Of a stretch of 64,000 nt of DNA, positions 37,032-49,454 are shown in pieces (within the stretch, counting starts at the first letter, position 1; each line of letters begins with the position of its first letter). The stretch is taken from assembly GCA_003260075.1 (NCBI GenBank), contig QLIY01000277.1, positions 99,047-163,046 of the forward strand. The letters are read 5' to 3'. The notes under the pieces were generated by a model, which saw only the letters and a list, made by a program, of their open reading frames with translations, did no database searches and was not told the DNA's origin. The position numbers and the translations under genes were made by a program. The DNA is from Phallusia mammillata. Taxonomy: Eukaryota; Chordata; Ascidiacea; Phlebobranchia; Ascidiidae.

Positions 37032-38927
37032 ATTTTACTTGGAACAAAGAAAACGAGAGAACACTGATCCAGACCGCGGCTTACATTCCTGTATAGAACT
37101 CGGTGTCACCGCAACCACACCACGACGTCGAGGATTTTTTTTCCATCGCTCGTTTATCTTTTCCCTGTGCAATTTACGTGCACTAGTTATGTCATCATTT
37201 AAGTGTAAATAATGTTTTTGCGTGGCGATATTTTGACCTTGTTTTCTGCTGTTTTATGACAGCATTCAACGAAACCAAAAGAACTAATATCATTTTATCT
37301 GTTTATCACCATTATTCCGTCACGGACCAAATATTTTATTTCAACCTCTCTTTTGCGCCACCCCACGGCGAACTGGGTACGCGTATTTTTGTTTTAAAAT
37401 TAATTTCATCTTCACATATTTTTTGCCACCTTTAACGCCAAAAATTTTGAAGAGCTGCCACAACATAAAGAAAACCTGATGTGTACGCATACGACCATAA
37501 GAGGCAGCATCAAAAACTTTTGTTCGTCCCACTACGATATTCGTCGTTAGGCCAGCGGAATATGACGAAAATCGCTCTACAAAGAAACTAGGCTTGTGCC
37601 GTTGTGACGAGACTTTCAACATAAACAGTGTTCGAAGACCTTCCGCCAAAATATTGCACTAAAGCAACGTGGTTTGGGTAAAGACGTGTCGAACCTGTGT
37701 GGTCACCTTCATTTTCATTATCGCATTATATTACATACCCTGAATGGTCATGTACGATTTGTACGTTTTGTGCCCCGGTTTATTCAATGCAAGGTAATGA
37801 CGTGTGCTTTCGCAAGCTGGTGAGTGTTAAAGACTTCCAAGTTCTATAGTGTAAATGATCGCTAATAAACGAACCTAATGCATAAAACTATTGGAAGTTT
37901 TCAAAATTTAGTCTTGGGCATCTAAAACCTTAGTCAGAGCAGACAAACAGCAAAGTTGACTCGGTTAACATTGTACCACCTAAATGCGAATTATTGGCAT
38001 TAAATCAGTCCATTTCTTTGTTTGTACTTGACATTGTATATCAGCTTAGAGTTATGAGGCATGAGCTTTTAAGTAGACATAAATGCTATTCACATAATTT
38101 ACCTTCGTTGTTTGCAGTTTTTAGAGACTGACGATGCCTGATATATATCTCGAATATACCAACCCAGTGTCTACTGATTTTGAGTCAGAAGCATTTGCTT
38201 CTTAATTAAACTTAAGTAGGTCCGTTTTTTTTCTTCAAGCACAAAACCATAAGGCCACGACACAAAAGCATCACAATACAGAAAACAGAAACGTAACAGA
38301 GGTTTTCATAAATAGCAAGCTTGGGATTGCGGGGTTAGGGCCTAAAGCCCGCGGACCTGTTACTCGTATGCACGCCCAGCCAAGTACAATAAACTATGCC
38401 TGCAAATAAAATCAATATGAGGCACTGAATAAACGAATAGAATATTGTTTAATACATTCTGATACTTTTACCTTACTGCGCAGAAACTCTTGCAGACTTA
38501 TTAGCATTTTAGTTGATTATAATTCGGAAAGCCTAACAATATTGAAGGTTGAAAGCAATGTCAAAATCAAGCAACGTTTTTTTTTAGCCAGACTACATTC
38601 AAGCATTATTTGACTATGCTATTAACTTGCACATGTTTGTACAACCAGACGGACGTTTGTCATTAAAGTTTACCAAACTACACATACTCACATGCTCGTG
38701 CTGTTATCAGGATAAATACAAACACAGGGCGTACCACGGTCCGACAAACAGTATGACAAGCATTGTGTGTGCAAGTAATACTGGAAACTTTTGTGTTTAA
38801 GTACAGGTATGAAATAAAGACGGCTGAGCAAAAGATTTTTGTCTAGTTTCTCTTCAACGAATTTAATTGACGAAAATTATGTTTCAGCTCAGTTTGTTTT
38901 TTGTCACTTGTCATTGAATGTCTAAAC
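37032..38927. other. 3' flank, no further gene seen
   Basis: This holds the 3' UTR of the Glu/Pro-rich gene; an AATAAA near 37864 is one possible poly(A) signal. Open frames here show no homology. Confidence 0.45.
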
Positions 38928-39365
38928 CAGTGGTTCTTAACCTTTTTGGGATGGTTTCCCACTAAAGTCGATCACCAAGTTGGAATTTCCCCATCTGTTA
39001 TTTTTATAAAGATGTTTTGTCCTCGACGTCGGGACCATAAAGGCTTAGTGCAATGTTATTTAGTTTGAATAGTGCTACCGTGAGAGAGTAAAAATGTATG
39101 GGATATTGAAATGTCCTCTGTTGCATTTCTCATTTTTTATCACAATCAACAAAGGGAAGGCATTTATTCGCGCACAATAACAAAAGCATTGATATTTTAG
39201 ACATGTCTGTGATGTAACACACGGCCTTCTAACACTAGGTGAAATTAATCTTACATGTTGTTGCGAAAAAATTTGTCGTAAATTAACTTTAAACAGTTGA
39301 TTTAAGTTAATTTAAGGCCGGATTTGACCGGCGGGTCGGAGTGTGGTTGCTCTCCCTCTAAATAC

Positions 39366-39443
<78 letters not shown>

Positions 39444-39446
39444 CTG
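38928..39446 (+). mobile_element. hAT-type MITE with its right end lost in a G74 run
   Basis: It begins CAGTGGTTCTTAACC at 38928 after GTCTAAAC (38920-38927). The same eight bases recur at 39447-39454, directly after a G run (39370-39443) and CTG. The duplication fixes both borders, and the expected GGTTAAGAACCACTG end has been replaced by the G run down to its last three bases. This shows that real sequence is missing under the run. Confidence 0.8.
39370..39443. other. G74 run, probable sized assembly gap
   Basis: Seventy-four G, the same length as the C run at 4884-4957. It removes the right terminus of a MITE, so it stands for missing sequence. Confidence 0.8.
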
Positions 39447-40036
39447 GTCTAAACAATGGCGAAAACGCCAGAACATTTGTTGAAATTACCTCATAGAATA
39501 TGGTTCTGAGCAAGCTTGAAGTCTTTGTGTAAAATACTCATTTATTGGGTAAATTTGTTAGCCCAGTTACGGGTCGCATAAAACCGTAACTGGTTCCTAC
39601 TATTTACACACGCGCATAGCAGGCCATTACCTGAGAAAAATACTAGCATGGGGCAAAAGTTTTAAACTTGATTTCAATAGGTGTTGTAGATGCTATTTTT
39701 AAAACTTTCCACCTATTTAAGTTGCCTTCTTGGTATACATACATATTCTCGCTCGCTTAATTCGGTATGGGTTTTTTAACTGCACATTTTGGTAATTCTT
39801 CATTTTATTACATTTTTTACATTTCTTAGAGTGGTTATCGTGTAGCCCAGTTGGTAGCCTACATAGGACTATGATTGAGCCAATGCTTTTAATTTGAATC
39901 TGCTGCTGATTCTAATTGTGTATATTTAATATAACTTGAACTAGACCTATTAATAATATATTGTTTCCAGCACCTTAAGACTCTGGTGGTGCAAGTTGTT
40001 TATTGAATTAACAAACACACCGATAGTTAGGTACAA

Positions 40037-43000
40037 ATGTATCAATCGAGGAGTGATCAATACGGCAACAATTTCTACTTTAAGAATTCAAGAACTCCTG
40101 AAAGAAAACTCGTGGAACCGCAAAGGAACCCGGGAGGTACACTATAGCTAGGCCTATATGTATAATTACAACGTAACTCTTAAGGCTTTATTAGAAACTG
40201 CTTTTAATTGCGAGTGTTTGAGAGTATTTCGAAACAGATAAGGCAGGTGCACATAAAAACATGGAAAAGTCTCAAGTCTATATATTTCATCTTTCAAACA
40301 GGATTAGAACAGCAATACAGATATGTGGAAAGAAATCCTTACAATCCAGGAAGAGTATATCACGATGAATACAGTAAGTCTACCTTGTTTTGTTTTTTAA
40401 AAAAAAACGGTTTATTATTAAGTAATTCTCAAACTTTTTACGCTTGTGACAGTATTGGTTGTTTTTCACCTTTTTTATCCTAGGTCGTTCTGCTTACGCA
40501 ATGCAAAAATTGAAAGAAAAGAAAATAGAAAATCAACGTAGACAAGAGTTAACTGAACGAGGTATTACATTGACGTGTTGTTTTTGCAACAATGGAATGC
40601 AATGTATACTAGCAAACATGTTTCAGACGAAGTCTCCCCAAATTATGTGACCACGAGAAATCCTTACACTCAAGAACCGTCTTACCAGGACGAAGATAAT
40701 GGCGAAGCAAAAACTAAGCAAGTTGGCGAAAATCAGCCAAATGGTAGTTTTGTTGATCTTAGTTGTTTTTAACTACTGCAGTTGTTAGTGCAGTCATTTT
40801 TAAGAGCGTGTTACTTGCAATAGCCTCGCAAACAGCAAAACCAAATGATCACCGAGCAAAAAAGTGTGATCAGAAACCTAAAAAGTCTCCATGGATTATG
40901 GTCAAAATATAATTTATAGTCTAATGCAGGGGTTCTTAACCAGGGGTGCGAGAACTGTTCCTAGGGGGTGCGGGGATGCTGAATCATTAGTGTTGGTTAG
41001 GTCTATTCTATATAAATACAAAAACCCAGGGGGGTGCGAAAATTGGTCGGTGATTCGAAAGCGGTGCAGTAAGGAAAAAAGGTTAAGAACCACTGGTCTA
41101 ATTCGAGCAAACTATAGGTTTGATATCAGATCGAGGTAATATAAAAAAAAGCATCTTGTATAGATGCATTTGTGACAACGACCGTGAAGCCAAAGCATGT
41201 AAGTAGATGTGTCGAGAAATCTACCTTAGCCCTAACTTGCATCATCTTACTGATTACGATTGGCTGTGCTGGTTTGAATGGATGGATACTGGTAGTTAAT
41301 TTGGTGAGTAAGCGTTAGGAACCTTTTAGGAAGATTTAGGAAGATTCTTTAAACAACTGTATTTTTGTTATAAAAGTATTAAGGGAATTAGCGGCAAGTA
41401 AGTTACACAGTCACGGTGCACAATGTAAGTGTGGCCGAATAATTACTTAAAGGTAGAAAATGTGTGTACTATAGTTTGCAACATACTTATACTTTTGTTA
41501 AGTTAACATTTCAAAAAAATGTTGCCTTAAAATTGCGTAAAAGACCAACTAATATGTTGTTCTTTTTAACTAAATCGGTTTCTTAAGAAAGGGCAGTATA
41601 GCATATACCATAATATTTGCTGTTGAAAATCTTTTTTCTGCATACCATCAGAGTCAACTAAAATTCTTATTTATTTCATGTTTTTTAACCTAAGGTTTTC
41701 ACTTACTAACCTAAATTTCTTTAAATATTCACGTTTTTACGTTTTAGGAAATGGACAAGAAAATAAACAACACAGGTAAAATCTGTTTTTACTGATGGGC
41801 ACATAAACAATCAATGATGTTACTTATCAACACGTTAACTAATTTTTAAGATGTTTCCTCTTGCGAGGAGGCTGTCATAACATCCAGAACAATCGCAACT
41901 CCTGCGAGATCCTGCTTTGAACTTGCGCAATCAGGTTTCTCCGTCAACGGCAAATACGTCATTCAACCTAGCACTCATCCGTATGAGGTGAGAGTCGGTA
42001 CTTTTATCTTGGCGGTATTTTCCAAGCAACAACTTTAGCAAATTTGAAATTTCAGTCTGCAAAACATTTCACAGTTGTTTCACTTTTAATCAGTTCTCCA
42101 GCGTATATGCATTTTCAAAATAAAAAACATTTAATCACGGTAGAAATAGAGATTGAAATAGTAACATTTTTCACCATGTCCAATTTTATGATTTGTTTTT
42201 TAGGTTTATTGCGATTTGGAAGCTGGAGGTTGGACTTTGGTTGCTACTGTAAACGAAAATGGCTTTGACGAAGTTAACTATGGCGACGCCTGGTTCTTTC
42301 CCAACCACAATCAACTTACAACAGGTAGTTTAATTGTTGTTGTTTGTTTGTTTGTTGGCCTAGGCTGGTAAAACGTTTTTGTAACTTACATGGAAGCAAC
42401 TTTTTTACTGTATTAAACATTAGCAAGTGTTAAATAAAGCCATGTTCAGAGTTTGAAAACAATGATACAATTTTGCATTGTTGGGCAATTTCGGTTATTG
42501 ACACTCGGCTGAAGAATTGAAACAAATATTTGTTGTTACAATTTAACTTTCAGTTTAAACTTTGTTTCTGCTTTGCAACAACGTTGGTGGCTCATTTCAT
42601 TGGGCCTATTTAAATAGTGGCATGGGACCAATAAAAGTTTTTTACTTGATGCATATAAAAAGCAGTATTCCCGTTGGCAAACCAAGCTTAACCATATCAA
42701 GAACGTTTTTAACATTGTATTTACACAGATTATCAAAACTGGGTGAATGAAAATGTGTTTGGAAGTATAGTCACATGTACAAGATCTGATTTCAAAAGTA
42801 ATGCCTATCATGACCTTCAAGTAAGTGTATTTTTACAAACTCTTTCTACACATATTGTCATGGTGGGGTTGTGTGTTTAATTTTTCTTGATCTTTGAACA
42901 GGCTAGTGATGTGATGATACGTCATGTAGAAAACAATGTGCCAGTTGAGGAAAGCAGTAAAGCAAGTTTTCTAGAATACAAAACCAATAATAAGTTTTTA

Positions 43001-46000
43001 GCTGAAAATGGTGGAAATCTGAAAAACCTCTTTGTCAATAAATACCCACTACAACCTTCCAATTGTAAGTTTATTTTGAATTTTGCACTAGGTTAAACAG
43101 CTTCTAAATTTGTTTTTGTGAAAACATTTATTGGTTTGCTGCTGCAGATTGGATAAAACACTTTTTGTTGTAAAGTTTAAGCTAGGACCAATAGGTTGAA
43201 AATTGACTAAATAGCTGTAAGCAACATGGGCAAACGGAATCATTTTAAGGCAGCTGTGCAAGCAACCTTTCTTTGATTTGAATTCACGTTTAAATTTGCA
43301 TGTCTGAATAATCTTTCTGTTTTCTGCTATGTTATTTATGTAGACATATATCCTGATGTTCAAACAACACTAAACAACTTGGCATCAAGGGCCAATGAAG
43401 TTACCTCAGAAATTCCTGGTTTTTATGATTATTCTTATGAGAATAAAAATAACTACATCACAGACAAAGAAAGTGGAATGTACACTCCTAGAGGGGCTTT
43501 TGTATGTTTGTAAACAATTTTTTTTAATGAAGTGGTTTTTAATTTTAAACATGTTCATATTCAATTTAAACTTTCAAATTTCATGCCAATGTTGAAACGA
43601 ATAATTTGTACAAAAATAATTGGTACGTTTGCTTTTGTTGAACCAATGATTTTTCTTGGTGGCCTTTATGATCACAAATGTTTAAACATTGATAAAACAT
43701 TTGTATTCAGATTCAACTGTATGCAGGAAGCTGTGATTTTGGGCCTATTAAATATGATGCAAGTTACAGGTAAGTGTGTCACTGTTTTGTATTTGGAAAG
43801 TTTTGATTCTTCACAAGTGTTTTTCTCAGTTGTAAAGAGACAAATACCATATGGTCAAGCAGAAAGTCTCATCCATTTATTGGAATCTTGGCAGTGGGGG
43901 ATGTATCTGACATTGTTTTGTCAGATTTTTCTATGAGAGTGAGCAAATTCTTGATTTACATGATTTAACTATACTTGTCTAGAAAAATTTGTTTAGTTAC
44001 AGCAGTGGTTCCTTACCAGAAAAGAACTCCTCCCAAAGGAAAATTTTAAAACTTTAGGGAAAGAATTTACTTTAGTTTGTTCATGTGGTTTGTAATCAGA
44101 CACTTTAGCTCTGGGAATAAGACCTGTAAAGTTCATAAAACAACTATTTCAAGTGATCTTTGTTTGGTTTAGCATCTATTTTGTAGTCTGTTTGGAAGGA
44201 ATGAAGAACTGTTAAGTGAGAAATTCAGGTTGTGAACCACCATATTAAAGCTGTTTTGCACATTTATTTCTTAAATATGTGCACTCCAGAGATACTAACA
44301 ATTTTTGTGGATTTGTCAAGGTGACATCTTATAGAATTATTAAGGAACCATACAATAATTTCCAAGGAAATCTTACACATGGAAACTATAAAATGCAATA
44401 TCACGCCCTTTGTAGATTTGGGGTCTCCACAAAGAGCATATGTGATGTTTTGTTTGTGGTTATAAACCCTGTGGTAAGACTAAAACTTAACTACAAACAA
44501 TTTATGTGTGTCTAAAAACATTCCCTTTTTAGGATTGGCTATCAACAGAAAACTTTCCAGAGTATATTGTTTTACCAGAAGCCAGTTATTACGGCAGTGA
44601 ACTAAGAAGTTCTCCGATATTGTCTAATCAGATGTTTGGGTATTCACTCTTTTCTAGGTAAGTCACACCCAACCTGTTAGTAAATGTTGCACAGATGCCT
44701 GAGTAATCAGCACAATTGACTCATATTCACTTAGCAACTTGTGTTTCCTTAAGCAAGAACTTAAGTGACATTGCTGCAACCCAGTTAACCATGATGGGTC
44801 AAACCAAATTGAAGTCACCAATTCAAAAAGATTATAATAAAAAATGGTTTAAGACTTGCAATAAAACAGGCACTTCCACAGCAGAGACATTGTGAGAGCA
44901 GAACGCATTTAGGTGTTGCCTGTCACCAAAGTTCGAAATCAAACCAACAAACAATTGTGATCTGTTAGGAAATTGACAGGTTTGGACTGGGACGTCCTAT
45001 AAGTTGAGCCCCAAGTCAAAAGGGGTTCGAGTCTCAAGGCAAGTCGTTTGGGGTTTGAGGCAAGTCATAAAAAATTTTTGAAAGGAAGTTTTAAGGTTTG
45101 GATATGGGTATTTTTTTGGAATAGTTTATCGCGTCATTTTTTACCATAAAATTGACCCTACTTCATCACAGCGAGATTAAGCCACCAACTGCTTCCCTAT
45201 ATTTGCATAGAGTCAACATGTCAAGTGACACTCCTTAAACAGCGTGGACAGTAACGTCATGCACTAAACTAAATCATTTGTACAGTAAAGTAAGCGCTTA
45301 AAAGCAAATAGTTGGTCTTGACATGTACTACATTTGTTTGCAAGTCCAAATCATGTCTTTTCACAGCTAAAACTCAAGTCAAGTCTTTGAAAAAGGTGGC
45401 ATAAGTCGGACTCGTGTCAAATCACTTCAGTATTCCCATTACTGGAAATTAAGTTTAGAAGTTTCTTGCTTTGTCTTTTCTATTGTTGTCTTACCTCAAC
45501 TGTATGCTGTAGTGTAAACAAACGTACTTGTTGCATGACACGGATCATAGGAAAGCAAGTTACAACTTAATCTATTTCAGCTTATCCAAGGAACAAATTG
45601 ATGAAAATGAAATACAAGAAGCTATGGCAAAAATCCTTCTTTCAATCACCAACACAGGCCAAGACATGTGTATGTTGTGACGTGGTAGATAAATATTGCT
45701 AATATCGGTTTTCAAAAATTTTAAAACACCAATTTTTACATCAGGTTCAATGCTTTTTAAATTTCAATGGCATTTGTTTGTGATACGTCGCTAGATTGAT
45801 GCAACATCTTTTTTGTTGTGGAAAAGCTTAGTGTGTAATAAAAATCAGATAGCCTACAATGCAAAAATGTTGCCCAACCACTTCATTCGAGGTCGTAAAC
45901 GACGTAAAGCCATGCTCGCCAACGCCAACCTTATCCACACTTCGTATTATTTAGTGTTAATTTCTGTTAATTTGACACCCTTTAACTTTAGTTTCAGATG

Positions 46001-48342
46001 GACTTCCTGACATAAACCCAGTTTTGGATGGACTAGTTGAAACGTTTCCTAGCGTTACGGCAGAAATTTCTAACTTCTATTTTTATAGTTATGAAATAAC
46101 GAACACAATCACAGATAACGGTAGCGGAATGTTTGGCCCATATGGATTGGGGGTTTGTATATTGGGTTTAGAAAAAGACGTCCATTGTTTGCATATTAAA
46201 TCTAAACCAATTTGTTTTTAGGTCAGTCTCCCAAAATGCAACAACAACGACCTATCATTTAAAAAAGATTACAGGTACAGGGCAACAATAAAGCTAGTGG
46301 TTGACCCAATTGAGGTTTGTTTGCCATGTTAACAATTCGACGACCATTTGGTTTCGGCCAAACGATTTCATACAAACCAAACGGTTAACGTTAATACAAC
46401 GAAAGTAAATGCGATACTGTAACACGTTTGGGTTGGTCTATCATCAGTTAAAAAACGGTTGCATTGAAACCCAATTATTTGCAGTTATCAAACAGTTACA
46501 TTTTTTGCTTAGTGTGACATATGACATGTCATTTGTTTACAGCGTAATCAAAAACGTCATTTCGGTGACATTGTTTGACAAAATTTTTAACATTTTAAAC
46601 CCGATTTCTTGGTGTAGATGTCCTTTGAGCAACTCTATTTGGTCCAGCTCTACATCATATCCGTTTTTTGGTTTGTTGGCAGTGGGAAATTTCGACTCCA
46701 GCAGCAGATTATTTAACATAGAGGTAAGCGCTTTGACACATTCTAAGATGTTAAACCATACTTCATCAGTTTCTGTTGCAGCCAATATTTATTTTTTACC
46801 AAAAATATGTTTTTAGATAAACTCTGACACACCAAGCCTGTGCCAAATGAAGTATTATAACGAAAGTCTAAGCAATGAAAACTTTGTGTTGACTTACGAC
46901 GCAACATGCAAGTATGGCTTGACCACTCCAAGTATATGTGATGTATTCTTCATCATATCATCTGCTAAGGTACGAGTGGTCAAGTGATATCCTTGTCTAC
47001 CTGTTGACCTTACATTATGAATTGTAGATCTGGGGTTCTACTGAGGCGCGACTGTTCGTTCAACGCAGCGAAGGGATCAGTTATCAGTATAATATGCACG
47101 CAGTTGACGGACCTCCAACAAACCTATATATGGGATACACACTATTATCAAGGTCAGTTTCTTCAAATCCATGTACTGTAAAAACGGTCTTACGGTATTT
47201 AAACGTGTAAAATTGTTGAAAGAGTTTTATGGAAAATTTGCAACAAAAACTTGGCTAAGCTGTAGGCCTATATGTAGCCACATTTACATGTAGGTTGATT
47301 TGAAACTCTACTTTTTAAGTTGTACACGCGAGTCGACTAGGCTACAGCAAAAATATATTTTAGGACTTAATTGTATATTGCATTTTTTGCTTCGAAACGG
47401 AGTTGGTTATCTCTTAGTTAAATAACAGCTATCAATGTTTTCTGCAGAAAAAACGGAAGTGAATTATCTAACCAAGAAATGACAAACGCAATGAAAAAAA
47501 TCCTTGAGATCGTGTCGGAAACACAAGTTTTCTGTAAGTGACAATTTCAGAACATTTTAGTATCAAGCATTTGATCTGGTTGACTAGAATCGAAACTGTT
47601 TAAAACTTTAATTTGTTTGTACTTTAGGTCCTGAATGTGATGTTTCGAAGCAAGCGCTCACGGTTCCGGTTGAGTATACGATTGGCGATGCTTCAGTGGT
47701 GGAGAATATGCTGCCACCTAGCGTCGGACCAATGCCTACTGGTTTTCTTCAGCTTCGAAGTTTTGGAGAAACTGGAAGCGTTTACGCCTTATGTCCAGCC
47801 GTCAAGTCAGTTTAACGTTGTTAAATCGTTGCAAAACAGCTCTTAATAATGCCGACAAAAACAGAGCCATGTTTGACTGCATAAAGCGCGTTAAGCGAAT
47901 TTCACAAATTTTACAGTGTATGTCAGAAGCATAGTTTGTTGTACAAACGACTTTAGGCCTGCTAATCCATGTTCGTAATAGAGGTGTGTAATTTGTTTTG
48001 ATGGGTAAGTCTAATCATTGTTTTTCGACCATTTTATTTGCAGAGTTGAGAATTCCTTCAGTCGGTTCGTTTGCGTGGGCGGAGTCCGAAACAAGTTGAG
48101 CCACTTGAAAGAATATAACGATTTTCTCGGTGAGTGTATGTACAGGTTGTTATTGCGACATTAGCATCAAGTGACAACAGTAAATATACACAATACTCTC
48201 TGGGAAACATCAATTTGTACACGATATTTATTTTTTAGACTGGAACGGTTATAGTGGGACTGCCAATAACAAAACTTACCAAGTTGGATTCGCTCATTCT
48301 CAGAAGGACATCGATTCCACGATTATGATATTTTATCGATAA
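40037..48342 (+). CDS. membrane-anchored intelectin-like lectin split by two tandem novel modules
   Basis: Twenty-four exons join with no phase break into 887 aa. Exon starts: 40037, 40302, 40484, 40627, 41164, 41748, 41851, 42204, 42729, 42902, 43344, 43711, 44335, 44533, 45581, 45998, 46222, 46618, 46817, 47028, 47448, 47628, 48044, 48239. No signal peptide; residues 1-141 are polar and Tyr-rich (YRYV, RNPYNPG, RNPYTQ); a hydrophobic segment at about 143-167 (LALTCIILLITIGCAGLNGW) follows a basic flank, so type II, N-terminus inside. Residues about 199-349 match the first part of intelectins (VYCDLEAGGWTLVATVNENG, then YHDLQASDV and NLFVNKYPL). Residues 766-887 match the last part (LTVPVEYTIGDA, FVCVGG, DWNGYSG, terminal IMIFYR). 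Between them lie modules of 190 and 226 aa that resemble each other and nothing I know. An in-frame TAG lies 9 nt before the chosen ATG. Likely a cell-surface recognition protein; the function is inferred. Confidence 0.85.
40927..41095 (+). mobile_element. short hAT-type MITE in intron 4 of the lectin gene
   Basis: Ends CAGGGGTTCTTAACC and GGTTAAGAACCACTG are inverted repeats. The flanks GTCTAATG (40919-40926) and GTCTAATT (41096-41103) match at 7 of 8. No transposase. Confidence 0.85.
44003..44241 (+). mobile_element. degenerate hAT-type MITE in intron 12 of the lectin gene
   Basis: The left end CAGTGGTTCCTTACC and the right end GGTTGTGAACCACC are roughly inverted. I find no target-site duplication, so it is old or misjudged. 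Confidence 0.35.
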
Positions 48343-48934
48343 AACTTTGACTTTTATTAATTTGAGGTTCATTCATGTGCAATGATGTTACGTTAATTTT
48401 TTTTCCGATTGTGCTTTTTTGAGCAGGTAAAACGATCACAAGAATTGTATTGCACTCAAACTTGACTATTTTGTTCTTTACTGGATCACAATCTTCTTCC
48501 CGTAGAATAGGCTAACATCTGTTTCTTCCCGTAGAATAGGCTAACATCTGTTGGCATAGTTTCTTGGATTCCCGGACAGTCTAACTCTAAAAGCACAGCT
48601 TTGCGTTGTGTTAAGTTAAGGCAAGACTTGACGGCAACTTCTAGGTCGCAAAAAACAGCACCAACGGGATTTTCGTTGACCCGTGATTGGTTTTGAGCAA
48701 TTGTCTGTTTTATTTAAACATTTTTTTTTTAATGAAAATGCGACAAGATGTGCAATTCTGTGGCCAAACTAAATAAATGTTTGATTGCACTGAACTACCA
48801 GGCATGGTCTTGTCATGTTAAGTCGCTACCAAACAAACTCAATGAATGGTCTGGCGAATGCCAACCTGTAATGTAATCGGCTAACGCTTATAGGAGAAGC
48901 GGAAAAAAGAGTGATCATTGCAAATGACTCTTTC
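48343..48934. other. 3' flank of the lectin gene
   Basis: AATAAA at 48772-48777 is a possible poly(A) signal. Positions 48494-48551 are a perfect 29-bp tandem repeat (two copies of TTCTTCCCGTAGAATAGGCT and so on). Confidence 0.5.
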
Positions 48935-49249
48935 TCAACTTGTAACGAACTGGGGTAGAATATAAAAACGCAGTGCAAAAAATGTTGCGTGTTTTAAAAG
49001 GTCGCCAACAGCGGTGTTGCTTGTTTCACCCGGCTCTTTTAGAGTAAAAATAAATCGCTGTATTGGTTTTGCATTAAAAAAACGTACATGACCATTTGTA
49101 GAAACGTTCCACTCGAACGTTTGATTTTGTGAGGCTCCTAAAAGCGTTAAAACCAGTAAAATCAGGAACCCATTATCCACCACGTTGACATTCGCCGTCC
49201 TTTGCAATAACCTATCATGTTGTTCCAATCTTCCGATAATTGACGTCAT
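48935..49249 (-). CDS. hypothetical small protein with one hydrophobic segment
   Basis: An open frame of 104 codons with an ATG start; I do not recognise the product. Residues about 27-40 are hydrophobic (NGFLILLVLTLLGAS), followed by an Asn-rich polar stretch with possible N-glycosylation sites (NQT, NVS). It lies downstream of the 49455-49748 frame and of TLS1 on the same strand. It could be a small gene, an exon of something larger, or a chance frame. Confidence 0.25.
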   Translation of the reverse strand: MTSIIGRLEQHDRLLQRTANVNVVDNGFLILLVLTLLGASQNQTFEWNVSTNGHVRFFNAKPIQRFIFTLKEPGETSNTAVGDLLKHATFFALRFYILPQFVTS

Positions 49250-49454
49250 AAATCCACGTAGGCATTACGTCACTGTGTTGGTAACTACCTCAATCTGGGT
49301 TGTCAGTAACGTCGACTTGCTTTGCGAAATTTTTCGTAGTGAAAATCGTCAGTTGATGTTCCAGCCTTTCGCTTAGGTACGTCATTCGAAAGCTTTTTCT
49401 CTGCAAAAGTGATCAAAGTTATGTTCTGATTTATTGCACATAAAAAAATTCCCC

